Source: Yamagishiella unicocca
Taxonomy: Eukaryota > Chlorophyta > Chlorophyceae > Chlamydomonadales > Volvocaceae
NCBI GenBank assembly: GCA_003116995.1
Contig: BDSL01000057.1
Coordinates: 372,001-436,000, forward strand
Direction: 5' to 3'
DNA length: 64,000 nt
Part shown: positions 11,185-20,442 of the stretch, piece by piece
How positions within the stretch are numbered: the first letter of the stretch is position 1
Layout of the letters: each line of letters starts with the position of its first letter
The notes under the pieces: generated by a model
What the model saw: only the letters and a program-made list of their open reading frames with translations
Databases searched by the model: none
What the model was told of the DNA's origin: nothing
Translations under genes and position numbers: made by a program

Positions 11185-14100
11185 ATGTTGCGATGCTCTA
11201 TTTTCCTAAGGAGCCTGCGACCGCGACAAGCGGGTTCCGGACGATGGCTTTGTCCTGCTCCCCGCGCAACATTTGCGTCACGATCAGCAGCTTCAAAAGT
11301 ATCATCTCAGTCGCCACTGCGGATCGCGATCGTCGGAGGCGGTATCTGTGGCCCAGCGGTGGCGACCCTAATGGCACGCGAGCTGCGTGACATCGTGGCC
11401 AGGCCCCTGCAGATCCGTTTATTTGACGCGGCAACAACGATTGACGAGGTAAATGTTGGGGCGTAGGAAACGCGGAGGAGGAGGATAGGGTTTTACAGAG
11501 GTCAAGGAAAGAAAGGCAAATACTCAGGCTGCAACCCGCATTGTCAAACCTTCGGCCTAAGCTCCGCCTCGCTGCCCATTCCGCACCAAATTCCCCCATC
11601 TTCTGCTCCATGCTTTACAACTTAATATTTACACGTACGCCCTTCCCGGGATCTCGATTGTCCTGTTTTCTTTATGTAACACGTACGCTCCCTCCCAGGC
11701 CGGCGCCGGCATCAGCTTGGCTCCGAACGGCATGCGTGTGCTGTCACGCCTGGGGCTAGTCGGCAAGTTGGTTTCGGAGGCGGGAGAGCAGCTGACGCAA
11801 CTCACAGCGTCCAAACCCGATGGCTCCACCATCGTGTCCTTCCCCTTCAGGTGACACCGGTTACAGCCGCCGTAACAGCCCCAGGGGTGCCAGCTGCCGG
11901 CAGCCCCAGACCCCAGGTCCGCATCATTACGCCGTACAGATTGCGCCGTATTTCCTCTTTGCGCCGCCAATCCACTCCTCAAGCCACAACTCTCCGTCAA
12001 CCCTGTCGACTACAATCAGGTTTATTCACTCGCAGGGCCATGGAGCAGTACGGCGTGCCCATGGTGGGGTTTCGGCGCTACCGGCTGCGGCAGGTGCTGA
12101 TGGAGGCGGCGCTGCGGGAGCCGGAGGTTACACTGCACCTGGAGCACCGGCTGGGTGGGTCAGTGGGTCAGTGGGTCGGTGGGTCGGTGGCACGGACTGC
12201 GCGGAGGGGCCTGGGCCCCTCCTGGACCCTGTTCTTACATTCCCCTTTCCGGCCATCACCGGAGGGCCTGAGTTGCACCTACGATCGAGGCGCCTGTCAG
12301 CGGTTTTTGCTCTCTTTTTGTCACCTAATGTCGCCTCCGCTCCCTCTACCCTCCCTATAGCCACCATCGACTGCGGCGCCTCCGCCGCCTCCGGCCCGCC
12401 CTCGTCGTCCGCCGGGGCGGCCGCGCGCTCCTCGCCCCCTCCCGGCCCCGCCACGCTGGTGTTCGACAACGGCACCTCCTACACCGCTGATCTGGTGGTG
12501 GGGTGCGACGGCCTGCGGTCGCGAGTGCGAGCGGCGGTGCGTGGAGCAGACGAGCCGCCGCCCAGGTATGATGTGCGCTAGCTGAGTGTGCGCTAGGTGT
12601 TCGTGCGCCCGAAAACGAGAAGGTAGCGGCGCACATCAAGATAGGTAGGCGAGCAGCATGCGTTTAATACTAATACCTCCTCAGCCGCAAAAAAAGGACC
12701 TCCCGAGCATGATTTTGGCAACCCGGACAACGCTTTTTGCATTCTACGGCTAAGCAGCGTACGTTATTCGTTGCTGTGGATGGCTGGGCTGGGCCGGGGT
12801 GGTGGTGGATGTGGCAGGTAAAATAGCCCCGAGCGGCATTCCCCGACACGTACCGGTGCGTGAGGAGGTCCTCCACCTACGTGGCACCTGCCTGGCCCGA
12901 CTGGTGAGCCCACCACCTCCGGGGCCGCATCTGCCTGGCCCGACTGGCCCCGCCACCTCCCCGCTGCCGCATCTGCCTGGCCCGACTGGCCCGACTGGCC
13001 CCACTGGCCCGACTGGCCCCACTGGCCCCACTGGCCCCGCCACCTCCCCGCTGCCGCAGGTACGCGGGCTACGAGGTGGTGTTCGCGGTGGCCCGCCAGC
13101 GCAACGAGGACGTCATACCACGTGGCACGGTACGGATGGTGTACGGCCCGGGCCACCACCATTTCGGCGGATACGGCGTGGGGCCCGAGTGCCTGTGGTT
13201 TGGAGTCCACCGGTACGGCAGGGGGGCGGGGGGTCCGGGCGGGGGGGAGATTTAAAAGAATCCGCGAATCCACGGCGGGGCGGGGGGGATCCGTGGGCGG
13301 GGTTAAGGGCAACTCCCTTCGTCGGTGTCCGGACCGTTAGGGGGCCCAGACGGTTGGTCCGGGCGTAACCGCACACCGTACGGCCCATCTCTTTGCGGTT
13401 CCGCGGTAACCCCCTGCCCCCCTGTTCCCCTGCCCCACACCGCCCCCCGTCTTCCTCGAACCCCGCCCCCCGTCTTCCTCGAACCCCGCCCCCCGTCTTC
13501 CTCGAACCCCGCCCCCCGCCAAACCCCGGCTTCCTGCAACCCCCTGGCCCCTGCGCACCACGGCCCCAGGCGGCCGGAGAGCCGCGACGCGTGGGGCGTG
13601 CTGACGATTCCGTCGGAGGTGGCGGCGACGCAGCGTGAGATGCTGGAGGAGTACAAGTGGGCTCGGGCGCGGGGTGGCGGGGAAGCCCGTGCCGGCGCTC
13701 CGGGGAAAGGGGGCCCGGGGGAAGGGGTATAGGCGCGTAGGCAGCGGCTCTCCAAATCTCTCGTTGTGCGTAAAGCAGCGTCGTGCTTTGTGGCAACCCG
13801 GTTGGCAAGCCAACCCTTGCTACGGGACCCGAGTGGGCAGGGAAAAGTGGGAGTCATCGCCTTCGCATTCCCACAGCGCCCAGCATTCACGCTGTGCCGC
13901 TCTGTGCACCATGACGTGGGTCACGAGTTTGTGTTTGTTGCGTTTGTTGTGTTTGGATTTTTGCGCAGGGGCTGGAAGATGGCGGAATCGTTGGTGCCCC
14001 GGGATGTGGCGACCATGATCAGGGTGAGGGCGGAGGTGGGGGTGAGGGCGGAGGTGGGGATGAGGGCGGAGGTGGGATTCACGACCGCCGCCTCCCGCCT

Positions 14101-15064
14101 CCCACGCCCCCCTCGGCGTTCCCCTACGACACAGACCCCACCATGTCCGCGCAAATCTCAAATCTCACTCCATAGCCGCCCACCACGACTACCATCACCA
14201 CCGCAACCACCAACATCACCACCACAACCACCAACATCACCACCACCACCACCACCACCACCACACCCTTCCCTGACTGCAGGTCGGCGTATACGACCGC
14301 GAGCCTGTGGCCAGCTGGCTGCGCGGCGTGGTGACGCTAGCGGGCGACGCGGCCAGCCCCATCCCGCCCAACCTGGGCCAGGGCGGCAACAAGGCGCTGG
14401 AGGACGCGGGCGTGCTGGTGGCTTGCCTCGCGCGGTGCGGCGCGGTGCAGGCGAGGGAGGGAACTGAGCAGAGCCCGCCCTCCTCTGATCTCGCGTGACT
14501 GGCGACGCCCACGGGTTTTCACTCAGACCCCCCGCCCACCTGACCCCCTAACCCCCTGGCTCCGCCCACCTGACCCCCTGGCTCCGCCCACCTAACCCCC
14601 TGGCTCCGCCCACCTGACCCCCTGGCTCCGCCCACCTGACCCCCTGGCTCCGCCCACCTGACCCCCTGGCTCCGCCCACCTGACCCCCTGGCTCCGCCCA
14701 CCTGACCCCCTGGCTCCGCCCACCTGACCCCCTGGCTCCGCCCACCTGACCCCCTGGCTCCGCCCACCTGACCCCCTGGCTCCGCCCACCTGACCCCCTG
14801 GCTCCGCCCACCTGACCCCCCGCCAGACTCCAAGGGGACGTGCCCCGCGCACTGGAGCTCTACCAGGGGCTGCGCATCCCCCGCTCCGCAGCCATCCTGA
14901 AGGACAGCCGCACCGGCGGGGTCGCGTTCAGTCTCAACAACCCGCTGGCCATCGGCGCACGCAACACGATGCTGCGAGCAATGGTCTCGGTGCTCGGCTC
15001 GCCGCCTTCCGGCTGGCTATGGGGGTACGACACCGAGAAGGTGGTCCGCGAGGCCCAGGTGTGA
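11185..15064 (+). CDS. FAD-dependent monooxygenase (PF01494-type flavin hydroxylase)
   Basis: Nine phase-consistent exons: 11185-11448, 11699-11850, 12036-12154, 12361-12565, 13060-13212, 13570-13656, 13969-14023, 14283-14434 and 14827-15064; 475 codons (474 aa). Residues 1-45 look like an organellar targeting sequence. The Rossmann FAD-binding motif is GGGICG at 51-56. Exon 2 carries GAGISLAPNGMRVLSRLGL, typical of the family. Exon 4 has the conserved DG motif (VVGCDGLRSRV) and exon 8 the GD motif of the FAD ribityl site (LAGDAASPIPPNLGQGG). The family includes salicylate hydroxylase, COQ6/UbiH and zeaxanthin epoxidase. This protein lacks the FHA domain of zeaxanthin epoxidase, and its substrate cannot be read from the sequence. 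A TGTAA at 15650-15654 could be the poly(A) signal. Introns 4, 5, 7 and 8 hold tandem repeats. Confidence 0.92.
12930..13042. repeat. Short tandem repeats of a ctggccc(c/g)a unit in monooxygenase intron 4
   Basis: A 9-base unit close to actggcccg/c is repeated many times just upstream of the exon 5 acceptor at 13059, partly arranged as a duplicated longer block that includes gccacctccccgctgccgca. The block's last copy forms the pyrimidine-rich acceptor region itself, so the repeat has spread up to the splice site. Confidence 0.85.
13440..13512. repeat. Three-copy 23-bp repeat in monooxygenase intron 5
   Basis: The unit gtcttcctcgaaccccgccc(ccc) is repeated three times without change. Its reverse complement (ttcgaggaagac) resembles the start of the dispersed intron repeat at 58819. 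Confidence 0.9.
14177..14272. repeat. CCA/CAC-rich microsatellite in monooxygenase intron 7
   Basis: Imperfect (cca)n and (accaccaacatc)n tracts run almost to the exon 8 acceptor at 14282. They supply a pyrimidine-poor, unusual 3' intron end apart from the final cccttccctgactgcag. Confidence 0.85.
14557..14826. repeat. Minisatellite, twelve copies of a 22-bp unit, in monooxygenase intron 8
   Basis: The unit tggctccgcccacctgaccc(cc) is repeated twelve times with one substitution (cctaa for cctga) in an early copy. The array starts about 120 bases after the exon 8 donor and ends directly at the exon 9 acceptor (ccgccag, 14826). Because 22 is not a multiple of three, all frames of the array stay open on the minus strand, which creates false repetitive proteins there. 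Confidence 0.95.
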
Positions 15065-17295
15065 GGTGCCGGCACACCAGGTGGCGGGGACCGGGTGGCC
15101 TGCTGGGTCGTTGCGCGGCCTCGGTTTCGGTGTTGATGGCGGCGTGACCCATGGGTCGGGTCGCATGGAGTGCCGTCGCGGTAGCTGATCCTGCCCCGCC
15201 ATATAAGGAGTCCATGACGGGTCGTAATACACCTTGTTGTTATTGTTGTTGTTGTGCCTAAATGATTATGTGCGGACAGCTGCAGTGAAGCAGCTACCGC
15301 CAGCAGATGGGAGCATGGGGCCCCTCCGGGACATTGCCCAGCGGAGCTTCCCCGTGCTGTCAGCGCCACCCTGCCGTACATACTTGATACAGAGGTTCTT
15401 GCAATTCCATGGTCGAGCATGATGGGAGTTCACCGGGCAGTAGCATGCGGCAGCAGGCAGTGGTAGGCGGTAGCGGGCAGTAGCAGGCAACCCTGAGATT
15501 AGAGCGCTGAGGACACTGCCATTGGCATCAAGGGCGGTGGCTACTTGCCGGAATCTGTAGGCAATGCGTTGGGCAGCTTTACCCAGCCGCCTATCCAACC
15601 ATGGGAAGGCCACGAACTTGCGGTTTCGATGGTAACACTTCAATTGAACTGTAAGGTTACTACTACTCCAACTGGAGCCCTGCAACGCGCCCTTGCATTC
15701 AAAGGCTCAGAACTGCGTTTAAAATAGGAAAACGCAGGACGAGTGGTCGCAAAAGAATGGTAATAGCTCTCGGGTGAAAAGAAGGGAGAGAGGACAGTGG
15801 TGCCCGATAGGGCCCGATAACCCAAAACAAGCCCCCCAAATCGTACAGAGAAGAATAGCCCGCGCTCCATTTGAATTTTACCGATACAGCTCCACAATCA
15901 TAGTGCACCGGCCCAAGCCTCACATGACATCGCTCGCGATGCCCCGTGACTGATCTGCCTACACAGCGCAAATAAGCAACACATTAGATGGCCATCAAGA
16001 GATTTGATAGCCCAGCAGTGAGTCAAGCTCATTAGAGGCAATTACCGCGATATATGTACGGCGTTTTGCGGCAAAGGTCCACGTTGGGCAACCAAGACAT
16101 GGGACCCACAGTGTCAGCTACTGCATGCACGCGGTGCTACCACTGGGCGTAGTAACAACACACCCTATGCGCCTGATGACGGCCCCCCTGGGAGGTCCTG
16201 ACAACGTCGTGCTGCCATGCGAGCTCCGTCATCAGCCCACTCCTCCCATCGTAAGCAATAACAACGAAGCACGTATACTGACCCGTATTGCATGGCTGGG
16301 GTTTACCACGGCATCACATTCCGATCTGTCCCCCCCTTCATATGTTTGAATTCGAATCAATTTATGCATTCAACAATCGAGTTTTTCAGCTCTTGGTCGA
16401 TGTTGCACATGCTCCGGCTTGCCTCGCGCTCCCTACGACGCCCGCCCACACCATGTAGAATGTTGTCCGCCCCTTTGCAGAGGTCAGCCGTCCTCAAAAC
16501 ATTTGTTGCACTCCTTCCCCTCGTTTATTGACGGGCGACATTTCGCAACGCAAAAGGGCCAACACACACCAGGCGCTGCTCCATCGCTACGCTGAAGTCT
16601 AAGGACCGGCCAGCAACCGGACTCGGCCCCTAGGGGGCACGTCAGCTGTCCGGCCATGCAACTGGCCGGTGGCCGGCAAAAGCAATCAGCCCCATTGGGC
16701 AGCAGTAGGAGGACCAGCCCCGCTCTTGACACCCGCTGCCTCAAAAACTGCACGCACCAGCAATCAGACATGCAATCATGGCTGCGGATGGCATGAGGAT
16801 GGCAGGAAATCGCGAGCGGCCGCCGAAGCGCATCTCCCTGCCACCCAGATCCACCTTGCGCCTAGCCTCTCCGCCGCTCCGTCTCCCTCTGCCTGATCAG
16901 GTCCAAGTGCTCCAAGCCAATGACGCAACGTGTCCCTGCCCTCATCGCCCGACGACATCCGCACGGGAGGGTCACGACCGGAATCCCTTACTCGCTGCGT
17001 GCAGCAGCAGCCGGGCAACCAGCGCCTGGCGATGCCGAGAGGCTGTAATACGCGGTGTGGTTCTCCACCCACACAGGGAGGCTGCCAGGCCGTCCGTGCT
17101 CCGAAGACAGGCCTCCCTGACGAGTGCAGCGGCGGGCAAGGCAGCAGATTCGTGTTGGCCCGCGCTGCCACGACTTCACGATACAGTACACGCACACACG
17201 TACGACCAATTGCGTGTTACGTATAGCCGGTTGTCTGTCATCCTACCTCTGCGGGCCTCGTCCGGATGATAACTGGTCGCACAGCCGGACCTGCC
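15065..17295. other. Convergent intergenic region between the monooxygenase (+) and CMT1-type gene (-)
   Basis: About 2.2 kb with no supported gene. Contains the TGTAA at 15650 that may end the monooxygenase transcript, a (ttg/tta) run at 15233-15254, and a degenerate ggcagtagc-type repeat at about 15430-15490. I see no clear TGTAA in the minus orientation near the CMT1-type stop codon. Confidence 0.55.
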
Positions 17296-18843
17296 TCATA
17301 CGCGCCGACTGCTGCTGGAGGCTTTCGCGCCGCCTGGTGCCGACACCCGCGAACAGCCGTGCTCGAAATCCACGGCGTCCTGACCCGGAGTCAGCCCGCA
17401 GCACTCGACCGTCTGCGGCCGGCCCTGCTGTCGCCTCCACGCCTCCAGGTCAACCGTCATGGAGCTGTTCCACTCCAGGTAGGGTATTTCCGCGGGCTCA
17501 GCCAGCTTGGACACCGTCTCCTGGCCAATGCCGTACATGCGCTGAGCCGCCACGGCGCGATACGTGACACGCACGCCCGGGTCGATGACGACGCGGTTGT
17601 GGCCGAGCCGGTGGAGGTCGTCGCACAGCAGGGTGCACTCCGATGCCTCACACTCGCCCTCGCCGTGCGCGCGAAAGGCTACGCTGCGGCTGAGCAGCGG
17701 GCGGCCCTGCAAGGCCACGACGCCGTTCCAGCAACAGTACGCGCTCACCGGCAGCCCCGCCTGGAGGCGCCGTGCTGTTGGCTCGTGCCGCGTGTACGGC
17801 GGCGGCCTGTAGAAGCGGCCCCCACCGATGTCGCGAGCAACCCAGATGTCGTAGAATGACAAAGGAAGGAGCTGCAGCAGCGACGCGGACCGCCGGTAAG
17901 CGCGCTTCCATAGTCGGAACGCGGGCTGCGAAGACGCAAGCATCGCCGCGAGAGGAGCGGGCGAGCCCCAGACTTGCCGCAGATGCTGCTCCATGAAGCT
18001 GCGCTGCTGAGCAACAGGGTGGTCTGCCAGTATGGGCTCAAAGTCCATGCCACATACGAGGTCTTCGGTGTCGTACTGCAGAAGTCTGACCAAGCCCGCG
18101 GCTTCGAAGAAGACGTCGTTGACAAAGACGATGCGCGACGCATTGCAGAAGCCTGCCGCTGCTCCGTCACATGATGCGAGCACCTGGTCCACGGTGGCCT
18201 GGCGCACGCTCGACAGAAATGCGATGCGGTCCTGACCTTTTGCACGGGTCAGATTGCCTCCCGAGGTTATAATATGTGGCACGTGGAGCGACTGAAGCAC
18301 GCTGCGAAGTAGCTGTAGCCATTCGGGGGTGGCATCGTTGCTGCCGCTCTCATAAATTGAGACGAGGACGTTTGCAGGCCCCAAGAGCTGCACTGTTCTC
18401 ACCAACTGCACCACCATGTTTGGCAGCACCTCCACTGCATTGTAAAGGTCGGCCGCGATGATGCACTTGCCAGCGCACACGGACAGGTTTAAACGTTGTA
18501 TCGCGGAGTTGTGACAGGGTGCGACCAGCCCGCTCCGCCTCGCTATAAGAATGGCATTAACCACCGGAGCACTGTGGTGGTGTAAGGCGCTGACGTCATC
18601 GCAAGTGACTGCCATAGCGGGCCCCACTGCGCTCCCCGTATTCCGCGCAGCTAGTACCGTCACCGCACGGGACAGCCCACCGGCAAGTGGCAAAACGCGG
18701 ATGTTTATATCATGCCATTGGTCTGACAAGAGCTGCATGTACGCGAAACCGAGAAGGGATGCCGTGACGAAGAAGGGCAAAATATAGGCGTAACATGGTG
18801 ATTGAGTACCTAACACACGTCGGTGGCGTAACATGCCTGCCAT
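17296..18843 (-). CDS. CMT1: CAP59/CMT1-type glycosyltransferase (alpha-1,3-mannosyltransferase family, PF11735)
   Basis: One uninterrupted exon of 516 codons (515 aa). I chose the first ATG (18843); a second ATG lies three codons later. Residues 18-38 form a hydrophobic signal anchor (YAYILPFFVTASLLGFAYMQ), giving a type II Golgi/ER protein with its catalytic domain in the lumen. Family hallmarks in order: LVSIYESGSND (160-170), PHIITSGG (189-196), SRIVFVNDVFF (236-246), CGMDFE (264-269), FYDIWVARDIGGG (330-342), CCWNGVVAL (370-378), ECEASECTLLCDDL (397-410) and RVVIDPGVRV (417-426). In Cryptococcus, CMT1 and Cap59 relatives act on mannosyl transfer and capsule export; the algal substrate is unknown but is probably a cell-wall or secreted glycan. 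The lack of introns is odd beside intron-rich neighbours. Confidence 0.9.
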   Translation of the reverse strand: MAGMLRHRRVLGTQSPCYAYILPFFVTASLLGFAYMQLLSDQWHDINIRVLPLAGGLSRAVTVLAARNTGSAVGPAMAVTCDDVSALHHHSAPVVNAILIARRSGLVAPCHNSAIQRLNLSVCAGKCIIAADLYNAVEVLPNMVVQLVRTVQLLGPANVLVSIYESGSNDATPEWLQLLRSVLQSLHVPHIITSGGNLTRAKGQDRIAFLSSVRQATVDQVLASCDGAAAGFCNASRIVFVNDVFFEAAGLVRLLQYDTEDLVCGMDFEPILADHPVAQQRSFMEQHLRQVWGSPAPLAAMLASSQPAFRLWKRAYRRSASLLQLLPLSFYDIWVARDIGGGRFYRPPPYTRHEPTARRLQAGLPVSAYCCWNGVVALQGRPLLSRSVAFRAHGEGECEASECTLLCDDLHRLGHNRVVIDPGVRVTYRAVAAQRMYGIGQETVSKLAEPAEIPYLEWNSSMTVDLEAWRRQQGRPQTVECCGLTPGQDAVDFEHGCSRVSAPGGAKASSSSRRV

Positions 18844-20442
18844 TTTAAGGATTACGCAGTTCTGCACACAGTGCGAAGCAAGTAGACATACCGCGGCTTA
18901 CGATGCTTGCCGTACAGGAACCCAGGAAGCTGTATTAGGCGCACCCCGATATTTCTTAGGCTTCATCATGTTGTCCGCATTGAATTAGTCAATTCTGTGG
19001 TTGACCTGCAATGTAGTGGCCAGCGTGTGTTTTTGCCTCGAAACTTGGGGCCCATGTCGACGCTAAACGTTGAAGCACTCCGTTTGCAAGCATTTCGCAA
19101 GCCATAGACAACTTTGTCCCTGACGTGAGTGAGAGCGATTCTTCTTCATTGAACAACAGCGCCCTCTTGGCAGCTCCTGGGTAGGCCTGGGTGCCTCACA
19201 CTGCTCACACTCCATTACCCCCCGTGTGCAGAGAGTCAACGGTGGCGGCCTCTGACTATGGCTATTGCCATAACGCGTGGTGAGGGCGGCTTTGCGGATC
19301 GAGCACTCCCTGAAAAACGTGTACGTCTCGCGTAACGCAAGTACGGCCCTGTACGGCTATCATGCCCTCATTCCAGTATACGGCTCACGGGCTCACATAC
19401 GTACGTTTTGCATTCAGTCCGCCCCTCACCTCCTGGCATGCCGGACTGGCACTTATTCCGTGCAATGTCCGTGTAGCAAACACCTCACCAGGGAACGGTC
19501 CGCATGCAAGGCATTCCTCGTCAAGCCTGACCCGTTCAAGCCCAAGCTATTCGACGTTCACTTAAGTTAGATATACAGGCACGCGTCTGGGGCGAGGCTG
19601 TGCAGAGAACGGCGCAGGTGGCCGTCAAGCCGTTCGGACGATTGGCATAAGGGATCGGGAAGGGGGGCAAAAGCAGCAACTAGGCGCTGCAATTCCCATG
19701 TCATTTCAGCTGCTGTCCCAGCCGAAATCGGTGGAATCGATTAGGACAGAATACGGAGCTTGCCTTGAGTTTCCATGGCCTGAAATCCCTTCCAGCCGTC
19801 AAAAATGCAATCGTAGGAGGCTTCAGCTCTCCCAGCCCACGTATTGAACCCGCAGCCAGTAGGAAGCACCCGACAGCCGGCAATTCGTACGAACGTAGGG
19901 TACGTGCCGTGCAACGTCCATGAAGCTTACCACCCAAAACATACGTCAATACATGTCCAATGCACGACTTCTGCACCCTGCGCGATCTATCATGTGCGGG
20001 TTGCAAAAGCAGGACTTGCATCTTGCCCACGGAGCAGGGGCATGAGTCCCATGGGACCTTGCCGGCGCCTTTCCTCATCAGGGGGAACCGCCAGTCATGA
20101 AAGGTCAGGATGTCTTCCTACCATGTTACCTGTCTACATGCAAGTAGCGTGCCCTAATCGCGCACACCACGATGCGCCACATGTAACACATAACTAGCCA
20201 CCCTCAGGAGTCAGGACCCAGGTGGGAAGCACTTCACCAGGCCCGCCAGCATTTCCCGCCCTCCCCTTCCACGACCCTCAGCTCAAACGACGGCACAACA
20301 GCCGGCTCGATCCGGCAGACTCAGTCGCCAGCCAACCATGCTGCCGGGCGTAGCCTGGTTTTTTTCATCTAGCAAATCGCCTGGAAACTGCCACTGCTGA
20401 CTTGCCACAGAAATGCGGGTTTCTCGCCAGCGTGAGAGTAGC
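18844..20442. other. Intergenic; promoter side of the CMT1-type gene and 3' flank of eIF2 beta
   Basis: No convincing coding sequence. The two genes are in tandem on the minus strand, so this 1.6 kb should contain the eIF2 beta 3' UTR and the CMT1-type promoter. I find no TGTAA on the minus strand within about 400 bases of the eIF2 beta stop. Confidence 0.5.

Noticed and set aside
10872..11390. 172-residue plus-strand frame overlapping the monooxygenase start
   Set aside because: It overlaps the clear GGGICG-containing exon in another frame and has no family features or splice partner.
12750..13368. Gly/Pro/Val- and Trp/Gly/Gln-repeat open frames in monooxygenase intron 4
   Set aside because: They are produced by the 9-base intron repeat, which stays open in several frames; the flanking exons splice across it in phase.
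14519..14852. Three overlapping repetitive 'proteins' on the minus strand
   Set aside because: Products of the 22-bp minisatellite, whose unit length not divisible by three makes all frames look alike.
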